Source: Eutrophocola sp963925675
GTDB taxonomy: Bacteria; Pseudomonadota; Gammaproteobacteria; Pseudomonadales; Pseudohongiellaceae
Reading direction: 5' to 3'
NCBI GenBank assembly: GCA_963925675.1
Contig: CAWUSW010000044.1
Location: 1-25,933, forward strand
DNA length: 25,933 nucleotides
The position numbers and the translations under genes were made by a program. The notes under the pieces are model-generated. The model did no database searches and was not told the DNA's origin. It saw only the letters and a list, made by a program, of their open reading frames with translations. This document shows positions 16,098 through 24,184 of this stretch, piece by piece (within the stretch, counting starts at the first letter, position 1; each line of letters opens with the position of its first letter).

Positions 16098-16186
16098 GCC
16101 GGACATCGGGCTGCGCCCTCTTCCGGCCTACAAAGGTCAAAAGCATTTATTGGTAGGCCGGAAGAGCCCATCGGGCGATGTCCGGC
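16098..16186. repeat. BIME-like inverted pair of REP elements
   Basis: The outer arms GCCGGACATCG (16098-16108) and CGATGTCCGGC (16176-16186) are perfect complements, as are the inner arms CTTCCGGCCTAC (16120-16131) and GTAGGCCGGAAG (16153-16164). Each half carries a small internal hairpin (GGGC-TGC-GCCC on the left, GCCC-ATC-GGGC on the right). The pattern GCCGGA...CTTCCGGCCTAC is close to the enterobacterial REP/PU consensus. A related copy lies at 12895-12979. Confidence 0.75.
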
Positions 16187-16219
16187 AAGATAAATATAAA
16201 TAAATTAATCAGCGCCAAA

Positions 16220-16933
16220 CTACTTCCAGGTAACCTCGGTGGCAAAAAAATGATCAAACACTTCCCGGGTTGGATGATTATTTTCATTGCGCTGCGGGCT
16301 GCGAATATAAAAATCCAGTTGCTGTGCTGCCGGGTTAACTGAGCCCGCTTCACCTGAATCCGGATTCAACTGCACTTTCAATGTTTTCCGATCACGCATG
16401 CCCTGGGTGACCATGAAATGAATTTCAAATTCTTCATAAAGTGTCTCCCCATTCAGGGTGGCAGAACCATAGCCCCACCCGGCAACATACAATAAGCTTT
16501 TCGGCCAGTTGCTGTCCCCGCAACCAGCATTACCGTGCTCAAATAAGTAGGCTGCAATACCGCCGTCCTGACAGGGAGAAAATTCGTTAAAACGCTCCAT
16601 TTCCACTTTGTACAAACCTTCAGGTAAGACTATTTCAGCAATAAATGTGCCTGTATTGTCCATCTCATTCACATCAATACTGATCTGGCCGCCAACATAA
16701 TTCAGATTATTGGCCCCATCATCCATATGATCCCAGGGTGATTCATCCCCCAGACTGCCCGCCTGATAGATATTCCTTCCCACAATATTAAAACGACCGT
16801 CATAGAGAGCATGCTGTTCAGGTGCGTACATGCCCATGGTGGTGTCAGGCTGAGTGCGTGCAGAACGCGCAGCATCAGTGCCAGACTGACACCCCGCTAA
16901 AAGCATGAACAACAGCAGTGAAATATTTCTCAT
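16220..16933 (-). CDS. Lipoprotein of unknown function
   Basis: The 237-residue product starts MRNISLLLFMLLAGCQSG, a lipoprotein signal peptide with lipobox LLAGC; the cysteine would be lipidated. The start at 16933 has a GGAGAAA ribosome-binding site. An in-frame extension to 17014 would add 27 residues with no signal and is rejected. The mature protein is Asn/Gly-rich and probably mostly beta, with two cysteines in FSPCQDGGIAAYLFEHGNAGCGDSNW that could form a disulfide in the periplasm. I recognise no domain. It faces the spermidine-synthase-like genes divergently. Confidence 0.75.
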   Translation of the reverse strand: MRNISLLLFMLLAGCQSGTDAARSARTQPDTTMGMYAPEQHALYDGRFNIVGRNIYQAGSLGDESPWDHMDDGANNLNYVGGQISIDVNEMDNTGTFIAEIVLPEGLYKVEMERFNEFSPCQDGGIAAYLFEHGNAGCGDSNWPKSLLYVAGWGYGSATLNGETLYEEFEIHFMVTQGMRDRKTLKVQLNPDSGEAGSVNPAAQQLDFYIRSPQRNENNHPTREVFDHFFATEVTWK

Positions 16934-17075
16934 GATATTTTCTCCATGATTCACAGTGATCCAAGCTATGTCACCAAGCATAACACCCGAAATGGACAAC
17001 CGTGTACAAGGCAATAGCCACTTTACTTCCAGGGGCGCACCAGCATTAATATTTAGGTATACTGCGACGCCTTAT

Positions 17076-17705
17076 ATGAACACTAATACGTCAACAAATA
17101 CTGCTCTACAAACCAGGCTGGTGCTGGTGTTTGCCTTTATCAGTGGCTTCATCATTATGGCCATTGAGCTTTTGGGCGGCCGTATTCTGGCGCCCTATTT
17201 TGGTAGCTCCATTTTTGTCTGGGGCAGTATCATCACTGTTTTTATGCTTTCACTGTCCATTGGTTATTTGTGTGGCGGCAAACTTTCCCTGCTTAAACCA
17301 AACCTGAAACTTTATGGCAGTTTTTTTGCCGGGGCCGCAGTGCTTTTATTACCGCTTGTCTTTGCTGGCAATCAAATCATGGAAGCCATCTTTCTTCGCA
17401 TTGAAGATCCGCGCTATGGCTCGCTAGTGGTTTCCATGCTGCTGTTTTTTCTGCCAACCGCCGTGATGGGCATGATAGCGCCATACTCTGTGCGTTTGCT
17501 GGTCAGTTCGACCCATGGTAGCGGTCATGTCGCCGGTAAACTCTATTTTATTTCTACCCTGGGCAGTGCATTGGGCACCCTGGCAACGTCTTTTTATCTT
17601 GTACTGTGGTTTGAAGTGAACCAGATTCTGATTACCATGTGCCTGGTTCTGTTATGCACAGGCTTTATTGCTATTATTGCGGCTCTAAAGAGCGACGATA
17701 CCTAA
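17076..17705 (+). CDS. Membrane subunit of a split spermidine-synthase-like protein
   Basis: The 209-residue protein has six to seven membrane segments and the N-terminal signature FISGFIIMAIELLGGRILAPYFGSSIFVWGSII, typical of the membrane half of fused 'MFS/spermidine synthase' proteins. The ATG at 17076 follows the family's normal start; the longer reading from 16956 would add 40 unrelated residues. A TATACT box at 17058-17063 lies close to the ATG. Two bases separate its stop from the next gene, which carries the catalytic-fold half. The role is unknown; members are often called spermidine-synthase-like, without biochemical proof. Confidence 0.85.
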   Translation: MNTNTSTNTALQTRLVLVFAFISGFIIMAIELLGGRILAPYFGSSIFVWGSIITVFMLSLSIGYLCGGKLSLLKPNLKLYGSFFAGAAVLLLPLVFAGNQIMEAIFLRIEDPRYGSLVVSMLLFFLPTAVMGMIAPYSVRLLVSSTHGSGHVAGKLYFISTLGSALGTLATSFYLVLWFEVNQILITMCLVLLCTGFIAIIAALKSDDT

Positions 17706-17707
17706 TT

Positions 17708-18661
17708 ATGCAAGTCCCGGAAAATACAATAAGTCGCAAGCAATCTGCCTGGAGAAATTTCAAGGTAGAAGCCTTGATCGTCCTAGCCATCGCACTGATT
17801 ATTTTTGCCAAGGACATGCTGGCCCAAAATGGTATTCGCTATATTCATCAGGAACGTTCACTGTACCGCAATATTCTGGTAACTGAAGATACACAGCGAC
17901 GCTGCCTGCGTTTCACAATTACCAGTCGCTCGGGTCAGAATCAGAGCTGCCGGTTTCTGGATAAGCCTCGGGAACTGGTTTTCCCCTATGCCAAGATGAC
18001 CCTGTCCAGTCTTCTGGTTCAGGACCAACCTCAGCGCATTCTCATTGTCGGCCTTGGCGGCGGGACCCTGTCCGATACCTACAGCCTGCTTTTTCCTGAC
18101 ACCGAAATTGTTATTTCTGAAATTGATGATGCAGTGGTCAGAGTCGCCAGTGAATATTTTGATTTTGAAGAAACTGACAAAATCAGCGTTGATGTTGGCG
18201 ATGCTCGCGTTTTTATAAAACGTCAGGGTTTACGCGGAGAAAAATATGACCTGGTGATTCTTGATGCCTTTAACGGGGAATATATTCCGGAACATTTAAT
18301 GACCACAGAATTTCTGGAAGAAGTTAAACGACTGCTTCCGGAAAACGGCATGGTTCTCGCCAACACCTTCTCCACCAGCAGACTCTATGCGGCAGAATCT
18401 AACACTTATCGTGAAGTTTTCGGTGAGTTTTATAATATTCGTATGAATGGTACTGGCAATCGGGTTATTGTCGCGTCCATGCAGCCCCTGCCAGACCAGG
18501 AAACACTAACATCTCGTGCACCTGCTTTTCGTCAGCGCCTGGAGCAGTTCGGCATGGATATCACAGAATTTCCGCAACTCATGAGCACAGAGATTACCTG
18601 GGACACCAACCAGCGCATCCTTACCGATCAGTACTCTCCGGCAAACTTGCTGAACAACTAG
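17708..18661 (+). CDS. Spermidine-synthase-like Rossmann-fold protein with membrane anchor
   Basis: The 317-residue protein has one N-terminal membrane segment (VEALIVLAIALIIFA, residues about 22-36) and then a spermidine-synthase-like methyltransferase fold. Motifs are the nucleotide-binding loop ILIVGLGGGTLSD, the acidic strand end EIVISEIDD, VDVGDARVFI and DLVILDAFNGEYIPEHL. True spermidine synthases have GGGDG and a DxxD-type motif after the DAF position. Their absence makes aminopropyl transfer doubtful. The start is ATG 17708, two bases after the membrane gene, so the two are cotranscribed. The longer reading from 17639 overlaps the previous gene and is less likely. Confidence 0.85.
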   Translation: MQVPENTISRKQSAWRNFKVEALIVLAIALIIFAKDMLAQNGIRYIHQERSLYRNILVTEDTQRRCLRFTITSRSGQNQSCRFLDKPRELVFPYAKMTLSSLLVQDQPQRILIVGLGGGTLSDTYSLLFPDTEIVISEIDDAVVRVASEYFDFEETDKISVDVGDARVFIKRQGLRGEKYDLVILDAFNGEYIPEHLMTTEFLEEVKRLLPENGMVLANTFSTSRLYAAESNTYREVFGEFYNIRMNGTGNRVIVASMQPLPDQETLTSRAPAFRQRLEQFGMDITEFPQLMSTEITWDTNQRILTDQYSPANLLNN

Positions 18662-18689
18662 CCTTTTAGCTTCCAGATAAATAAGCACT

Positions 18690-18716
18690 CTGCTAAATTT
18701 TCCAGCAGTTTTATTT
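18690..18716 (+). terminator. Possible weak terminator after the spermidine-synthase-like pair
   Basis: A short stem CTGCT/AGCAG with a nine-base loop is followed by a T-rich run (TTTTATTTT). The stem has only five base pairs, so efficiency is uncertain. It lies 29 bases after the stop codon. Confidence 0.4.
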
Positions 18717-18761
18717 TCAAGTAATAATTTTATCAAGCACTACTCGACGGCGTGACAGATC

Positions 18762-19673
18762 ATGTCCAATCTCTTTAAATCAAAACCAGCGAAACTGCTT
18801 CTCGCTTTTTTCCTTATTTATTTCATCTGGGGCTCAACCTACCTGGCGATTCGTTACGCCATCGAAACTATTCCCCCTTTCCTCATGGCGGGCACCCGCT
18901 TCTCTCTGGCCGGCATTTTGTTGTATTGCCTTATGCGCTTATCAGGAAGTCCTAATCCTTCCCTCAAGCAATGGGGAAATTTATGGATCGTCGGCACTTT
19001 TCTTTTTCTCGGCGGCAATGGCCTGGTGGTATGGGCAGAGCTTCATATCACTTCGGGAATTGCCGCACTTCTGGTGTCACTGTTGCCCCTGTGGATGATC
19101 ACTCTGGATTGGTTATGGGCCGGAGGCAGACGTCCAACTTTAAGAGCTATAGGAGGCATCAGCCTTGGCCTTGCTGGTGTTGTAATCCTTCTTGATCCAG
19201 TAGAAATTGCCAGTACCGATATTCATATTAGCGGTGCACTGACTGTGATCCTTGCTTCATTGTTGTGGGCGATTGGTTCTATTTATTCGAAAAAAATTGA
19301 GCAACCGCAGTCAATTTTTATCTCAGCGGCTTGTCAAATGACGGGAGGTGGTTTTTCACTTTTGATGGTTTCTCTTTTTCTTGGCGAGTGGCCGCAGTTC
19401 AACCTGACTGATATTTCCCTGGTATCGCTGTCCGCGTTTTTTTATTTACTGGTATTTGGTTCGATTATTGCCATTTCATCCTATGTCTGGCTACTGAAGA
19501 ATGCATCGGCTGCCAGTGTTTCCACTTACGCCTTTGTGAATCCTGCCGTGGCAATTTTTCTGGGCTGGCTGATAGCGGGTGAAGAAATTAATCTTCATAT
19601 TATTTCTGGTGCGGTGATAATCCTGATCGGTGTTGCGCTGGTGATTACCGCGCACAAGACTAAAAAATCCTGA
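18762..19673 (+). CDS. yedA: EamA-family drug/metabolite exporter, YedA-like
   Basis: The 303-residue protein has ten predicted membrane helices in two EamA repeats. The start FFLIYFIWGSTYLAIRYAIET, with PPFLMAGTRF, is the signature of the YedA branch of the drug/metabolite transporter superfamily. The second repeat contains AIGSIYSKKI and VNPAVAIFLGWLIAGE, which is also typical. It probably exports a small metabolite or amino acid across the inner membrane; the substrate cannot be told. The ribosome-binding site is weak. It stands alone on the plus strand, convergent with the following minus-strand gene. Confidence 0.88.
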   Translation: MSNLFKSKPAKLLLAFFLIYFIWGSTYLAIRYAIETIPPFLMAGTRFSLAGILLYCLMRLSGSPNPSLKQWGNLWIVGTFLFLGGNGLVVWAELHITSGIAALLVSLLPLWMITLDWLWAGGRRPTLRAIGGISLGLAGVVILLDPVEIASTDIHISGALTVILASLLWAIGSIYSKKIEQPQSIFISAACQMTGGGFSLLMVSLFLGEWPQFNLTDISLVSLSAFFYLLVFGSIIAISSYVWLLKNASAASVSTYAFVNPAVAIFLGWLIAGEEINLHIISGAVIILIGVALVITAHKTKKS

Positions 19674-19709
19674 CAGATCAGATGTGCCTGAGTGAACTTG
19701 CTCAATAGT

Positions 19710-20012
19710 TTATTTTTTGTGTTTATTTGCATTACCCCATAGTGTCGCCACGGCCCTGTCACTGCCAAGCAAGCCAACAATCAGACAAACTCCTGCCACA
19801 GCAAAGAAAACAATTATCGGCAGAAATGCCGAGGCATCGCCTTTGGCCATGGAAAAAAATAAGGAACCGCCGGAAAGTCCAAGAAACAAAAGCCCAACAA
19901 CCAGCAAGATTACACGACTGGACTTTTTGTACGCATAAGCGCCCTCGCCTGTTTCAAAACGATCAAGCACAAAGCCAAAAATCTTTATAAAAATTGCTTT
20001 AATAGTTTTCAC
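19710..20012 (-). CDS. Small two-helix inner-membrane protein, unknown function
   Basis: The 100-residue product has two membrane segments (about residues 33-54 and 62-82) and charged ends. It starts at GTG 20012; the first in-frame upstream stop is the stop of the M13 peptidase gene, so no longer start exists. The ribosome-binding site is poor. It follows the peptidase gene by 27 bases on the same strand and is probably cotranscribed with it. I do not recognise the family. Confidence 0.6.
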   Translation of the reverse strand: MKTIKAIFIKIFGFVLDRFETGEGAYAYKKSSRVILLVVGLLFLGLSGGSLFFSMAKGDASAFLPIIVFFAVAGVCLIVGLLGSDRAVATLWGNANKHKK

Positions 20013-20039
20013 CTTGCTTACATAAAGTAATCTTGCAGA

Positions 20040-22100
20040 TCACCAGATTTTAACCCTTTCATCTGGTGCCAGATATAAGGCATCGCCCGGCTGAACATCG
20101 AAGGTTTCATACCAAAGGTCAAAATTTCTGACAATACCATTGGTGCGAGCTTCACTATGGGAATGAGGATCAGAGGTGATACGATTTTCAAGATTCTCAT
20201 CTCTGTATAGACGCGCCCAGACCTGAGCCCAACCCATGAAAAAACGCTGATCACCGGTGAGACCATCGATTACCGGAGCTGCGCGTCCGTTCAGGGACAT
20301 CTGGTAGGCTTTATAGGCCACCGCCAGTCCGCTCAGATCACCGATATTTTCTCCCAGGGTGAATTCACCATTGAGGAATTTCCCGGGAAGGACCTCAAAC
20401 TGATTGTACTGATTGACCAACGCGCTGGCCCGCGCAGTAAATGCGTCGACATCCTCCTCGGTCCACCAGTCACGCAAGTTGCCTGCACCATCATACTTGC
20501 GTCCCTGATCATCAAAACCATGACTGAATTCATGACCGATAACTGCGCCAATCCCTCCATAGTTCACCGCATCATCGGCTTCTACATTAAAAAATGGTGG
20601 CTGCAGGATTGCTGCCGGAAACACAATTTCATTCATCGGCGGATTGTAATAGGCATTCACGGTATAAGGCGTCATAAACCATTCTGCCCGGTTAATCGGG
20701 CTACCCAGTTTTTCCAGTTCCCTGCTGTGTTCCAGACGACGTGAACGCAACATATTGCCAACAAGATCAAGGGGATCAGCGCTTAGTGCGGAATAATCTT
20801 TCCATTCCTCGGGATAGCCAATTTTGGTATTAAACTTCGCCAGTTTTTCCTGGGCCTGGCCCTTTGTTGCATCGCTCATCCACTCAAGTTCGTTAATACC
20901 CACCTGGAAAGCTCGGCGCAAATTTTCCACCAGCACATCCATCCGGGCTTTCGCTTCTTCCTGAAAATATTCATCAACATACAAGCTGCCAACAACCTCT
21001 CCCAGAGCGCTGTCTACGACACCGACCCCCCGTTTCCAGCGCGGGCGCATTTCTTCCAGCCCCCCCAGCGTACGTCCTTCAAATTCAAACTGGGCCTGTA
21101 CAAAATCATCACTCAGGTAAGGCGCCAGAGAATCGACATACTTGAAGCTGCTGTAATCCTGCCATTGCTGCAGAGAAATATCATTCCAGAGTCGGTTCAA
21201 GCCTTCGATATAACTGGGCTGTCGAATAACATAAGTAGTTTCTGAAATTCCCAGAACCTCCATGTAGCCACCCCAATTCATGTCCGGTGAAAGGCTATTC
21301 AATTCATCCAGGGTCATCTTGTTGTAAGTCAGCTCCTCTTGTCTGTTTTTCACTCTGTCCCAATGCTGCTCGGCAATAAGAAACTCAATAGCCAGCACTG
21401 AATTGGCGGCCTCGCTTGCACGTTCATAACCGGCAAGCCCCAGGGCAGTTTCGATATAGCTCTGGTACGCAGCCCGGGCCTCTTCGTGAGTTGCATCATC
21501 TTCACTCAGATACCAGTCACGATCTGGCAACCCTAGCCCCCACTGACTGAGATAACTGATGTATTGATCTGACTGCATGGCATCAACATCAATATAAATC
21601 CCGACAGGCATTTGCACACTGATATGATTCAGCTCTGCCATCTTCAACCACATTTCATCTTTAGTGGAAACTTCTACGATTTCAGCAAGAGTAGATTGCA
21701 GCGGTTCGGCACCAATCGCATTTACAAGATCCTCCTCCATAAAACTGGAAAAGAAACTGCCTACTTTTTGTGTTTCTGAACCCTCAGGCGCATCCTGGCT
21801 GGCAGCATTTTCAATGATGATGCGCAGATTTGCTTCTGCTTCATCACTTAATGCAGTAAAAGCACCATAGTTGGATTTGTCGGAAGGAATTGGCGTATTA
21901 CTGAGCCAGGATCCATTTACATAGCGGTAAAAGTCATCGCCAGGGGCGATAGTGTCATCGAAATTTGCCATGATAATGCCTGAGCTCAATGTCGTCGGTA
22001 AGGCAACAGTAGAAATATCAGCGGCATCTTCAGAGGAACATGCCATCAATGCACTCAATAAAATTAACAAAACCGGTAATTTCATAGTGATTTTGTCCAT
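20040..22100 (-). CDS. pepO: M13 (neprilysin/PepO) family lipoprotein metallopeptidase
   Basis: The 686-residue protein begins with a lipoprotein signal peptide (lipobox LMAC, Cys21) and so is likely anchored at the periplasmic membrane. The zinc site is H523-EFSH-527 in AVIGHEFSHGFDD, and the third ligand is E584 in G-ENIGD-L with D588. NAYYNPPMNEIVFPA and the ending RVKIW are also M13 hallmarks. The family cleaves short peptides. Starts at 22100 or 22085 are both possible, without a clear ribosome-binding site. The gene is followed on the same strand by a small membrane protein. Symbol pepO is the family name; the exact orthology is not established. Confidence 0.93.
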   Translation of the reverse strand: MDKITMKLPVLLILLSALMACSSEDAADISTVALPTTLSSGIIMANFDDTIAPGDDFYRYVNGSWLSNTPIPSDKSNYGAFTALSDEAEANLRIIIENAASQDAPEGSETQKVGSFFSSFMEEDLVNAIGAEPLQSTLAEIVEVSTKDEMWLKMAELNHISVQMPVGIYIDVDAMQSDQYISYLSQWGLGLPDRDWYLSEDDATHEEARAAYQSYIETALGLAGYERASEAANSVLAIEFLIAEQHWDRVKNRQEELTYNKMTLDELNSLSPDMNWGGYMEVLGISETTYVIRQPSYIEGLNRLWNDISLQQWQDYSSFKYVDSLAPYLSDDFVQAQFEFEGRTLGGLEEMRPRWKRGVGVVDSALGEVVGSLYVDEYFQEEAKARMDVLVENLRRAFQVGINELEWMSDATKGQAQEKLAKFNTKIGYPEEWKDYSALSADPLDLVGNMLRSRRLEHSRELEKLGSPINRAEWFMTPYTVNAYYNPPMNEIVFPAAILQPPFFNVEADDAVNYGGIGAVIGHEFSHGFDDQGRKYDGAGNLRDWWTEEDVDAFTARASALVNQYNQFEVLPGKFLNGEFTLGENIGDLSGLAVAYKAYQMSLNGRAAPVIDGLTGDQRFFMGWAQVWARLYRDENLENRITSDPHSHSEARTNGIVRNFDLWYETFDVQPGDALYLAPDERVKIW

Positions 22101-22274
22101 ATCGGAGTCTCTTCAAAAAAGGGTTAATTGATTAACTGGAAATAATCAGGAGCTTTGGTTAATCAGTATATAGCTTTGACTTCAGTGAATTCAAACTGCT
22201 CATCAACTTTGCTGCCACAGGAACAGCACAATACTGAAAAACTGACCAGTACAACTGATCTAATCGCTATAGAG

Positions 22275-22380
22275 CTACGTAAGTGCAATAACTCTTAGAT
22301 AACGAAGGCATTATCTTGTCTTTATTGTCCCCTTGATGGAGTTTTTTATGCCCTGTTCCCCAACAGGGCATTTTTTTTGG
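22275..22380 (+). ncRNA. Candidate small RNA ending at an orphan terminator
   Basis: A stem AGATAA/TTATCT (22297-22302 with 22311-22316, eight-base loop) is followed about 30 bases later by a strong Rho-independent terminator (22348-22378). No plus-strand gene lies upstream for about 2.6 kb; the nearest is the exporter ending at 19673, and both neighbouring genes are on the minus strand. A TATAGA box at 22268-22273 could start transcription near 22280, but its -35 region is weak. No known small-RNA family was recognised. Confidence 0.35.
22348..22378 (+). terminator. Strong Rho-independent terminator, plus strand
   Basis: A perfect 9-bp stem TGCCCTGTT/AACAGGGCA with a CCCC loop is followed by eight T residues. 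On the minus strand the sequence after the stem is ATAAAAAAC, so it would not end the orn transcript in the usual way. It points to a plus-strand transcript. Confidence 0.85.
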
Positions 22381-22418
22381 GGAAATAATTGACTCCAGGT
22401 AGCACCTGAAGAAAGTGA

Positions 22419-22976
22419 TTAACTGTCCGGACGGGAAGTGTTGAAGAAATGTTTCCGGTAATGCTGCAACTCATCGATAGAATCACGGATATCTTGCAGG
22501 GCCTGGTGGGTACTTTCCTTTTTTAGCCCATCTGCAATATCAGGACGCCAGCGCTTGGCCAACTCCTTGATAGAGCTCACATCAAGATTACGATAATGGA
22601 AAAAATTTTCCAGCGTCGGCATATAGCGAGCCAGGAAACGCCTGTCCTGACAGATACTGTTGCCGCACATGGGGGAATAACCGCGCTCGCAATACTGTGA
22701 CAAAAACTTGATGGTTGCCTTTTCTGCCTCACTTTCGTTATTCATGCTCAAACGCACACGTTCAATCAATCCGGATGCACCGTGATGGCGCTGGTTCCAG
22801 TCATCCATACCCTTCATCACTGTTGCAGATTGGTGTATGGCAAAGACGGGGCCTTCGGCGACAACCTGCAAATCCGTATTGGTAATGATGGTTGCGATTT
22901 CGATGATGCGATCGTTTTCCGGGATCAAACCGGTCATTTCCAGATCAATCCAGATGAGATGCTGCTTTTTATCCAT
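22419..22976 (-). CDS. orn: Oligoribonuclease (nano-RNase)
   Basis: Orn is a 3'-5' exonuclease that degrades dinucleotides, including pGpG from c-di-GMP turnover. The 185-residue product matches the family (181 in E. coli). The DEDDh catalytic residues are visible as D11 and E13 in LIWIDLEMTGL, with GNSICQDRRFLARYMP, DVSSIKELAKRW and the final HQALQDIRDSI. The ATG at 22976 gives the normal N-terminus; a reading from 23060 adds 28 residues that overlap the rsgA start and is rejected. It is divergent from rsgA with 64 bases between, a usual arrangement. Confidence 0.96.
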   Translation of the reverse strand: MDKKQHLIWIDLEMTGLIPENDRIIEIATIITNTDLQVVAEGPVFAIHQSATVMKGMDDWNQRHHGASGLIERVRLSMNNESEAEKATIKFLSQYCERGYSPMCGNSICQDRRFLARYMPTLENFFHYRNLDVSSIKELAKRWRPDIADGLKKESTHQALQDIRDSIDELQHYRKHFFNTSRPDS

Positions 22977-23003
22977 TATTTTCTTATTGCTTGCGATAAA
23001 TTG

Positions 23004-23033
23004 TTGAAGGATTGTAACAAAGGCACTGATAAT
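23004..23033 (+). promoter_or_regulatory. Possible rsgA promoter directly before the start codon
   Basis: TTGAAG (23004-23009) and GATAAT (23028-23033) are separated by 18 bases, fitting a sigma70 promoter. Transcription would start near 23040, right at the rsgA ATG at 23041, so the message could be leaderless. It overlaps the orn upstream region. Confidence 0.4.
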
Positions 23034-23040
23034 ATGCCTT

Positions 23041-24060
23041 ATGATAAAGAAGCAGCTCAACCGTCGCCAACTGTGGCGAATACAGAAAATGCAGGATGCC
23101 TATACTGACAGAGCTGCCAAGAAGAAGGCCAGGATTGAAGGCTCACTCAATACAATGGCTCTTGGCGATGAACAAAAAGGCATTGTCATTTCCAACTTTG
23201 GTCAGCAACTTGATGTGGAAGCACTTGAGGGCGCAAACGAGGGCGACATTTTTCGCTGCTTCCAACGCTCCAATATAGATTCCCTGGTCACGGGTGATTA
23301 TGTGATCTGGCAGGAAGGCGATCCGGTAGGCGTTATTATTGCCGTTTTGCCCAGAGAAAATTTTCTTGAACGCCCCTCCAGTTTAGGTGAAATGCGACCT
23401 GTCGCCGCCAATATCGATCAGACCATAATTGTGATTGCCCCTGTCCCACAACCCTTTGCCAATCTGATTGATCGCTACCTGGTGGCCGCAGAGCAGTACC
23501 ACCTTGCTCCTGTGATCCTGATGAATAAATCAGATTTAGTGGACGAAGACAATCGACAGACAATGGATGACTTATTAGCAATTTACCGGGAAATCGCTTA
23601 TCCCGTGCTGACAGTTTCCTCAAAAACCGGCGCAGGTATGGAAAATCTGAAGGTGTTGCTGGATGATAAAACCTCTGTTTTTGTCGGGCAATCCGGTGTC
23701 GGCAAATCGGCACTGATCAATACTCTTCTTCCCGATGCCAATACCCAGGTGGGTGAATTATCAGAAGCCAGACATAAGGGGAAGCACACGACTACCTCGG
23801 CGCGCCTGTATCACTTTTCTACGGGTGGCGATCTTATCGACTCACCTGGAATTCGGGAGTTTCATCTGGAACACCTTGACCATGACACCTTGTTAAATGG
23901 CTTTATTGAATTTCGTCCTTTTCTGGGACAATGTAAGTTCCGTGATTGCCGTCATGATCAGGAGCCCGGCTGTAGTCTGAAACAGGCGGTCGAAGCAGGG
24001 AAGATCAATGCCAAGCGCATGGATAGCTACCGCCAGATTCACCAGACCCTGGACAATTAA
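23041..24060 (+). CDS. rsgA: Ribosome small-subunit-dependent GTPase RsgA
   Basis: RsgA is a circularly permuted GTPase that checks the 30S subunit late in assembly. The 339-residue protein has an N-terminal OB fold, then the G motifs in permuted order: G4 N162-KSD, G1 GQSGVGKS (216-223) and G3 DSPG (267-270). A C-terminal zinc site with C298, C303, H305 and C311 follows. The LNRRQ motif near the start is also typical. No Shine-Dalgarno-like sequence lies close to the ATG, which fits a leaderless message. It is divergent from orn, an arrangement common in gammaproteobacteria. Confidence 0.96.
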   Translation: MIKKQLNRRQLWRIQKMQDAYTDRAAKKKARIEGSLNTMALGDEQKGIVISNFGQQLDVEALEGANEGDIFRCFQRSNIDSLVTGDYVIWQEGDPVGVIIAVLPRENFLERPSSLGEMRPVAANIDQTIIVIAPVPQPFANLIDRYLVAAEQYHLAPVILMNKSDLVDEDNRQTMDDLLAIYREIAYPVLTVSSKTGAGMENLKVLLDDKTSVFVGQSGVGKSALINTLLPDANTQVGELSEARHKGKHTTTSARLYHFSTGGDLIDSPGIREFHLEHLDHDTLLNGFIEFRPFLGQCKFRDCRHDQEPGCSLKQAVEAGKINAKRMDSYRQIHQTLDN

Positions 24061-24100
24061 ATCATGGTGGGTACAAGCATTACCGCTATTTCACCACTGC

Positions 24101-24130
24101 TTCACCATTGCCGGTGGAATCAGTTAGAAT
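24101..24130 (+). promoter_or_regulatory. Possible promoter of rhdA-psd
   Basis: TTCACC (24101-24106) and TAGAAT (24125-24130) are separated by 18 bases. The -10 is good and the -35 is moderate. It lies about 55 bases before the rhdA start. Confidence 0.35.
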
Positions 24131-24184
24131 TCACCTTTCTTATCTGCACAGCTTAAGTTCCACATTCCCGGAAGCCCCAGTGTC

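Noticed and set aside
17639..17707. Longer N-terminus for the spermidine-synthase-like protein
   Set aside because: It overlaps the preceding membrane gene in another frame; the ATG at 17708 right after that gene's stop is more natural.
22976..23060. N-terminal extension of orn
   Set aside because: The added 28 residues overlap the start of rsgA and are absent from the family.
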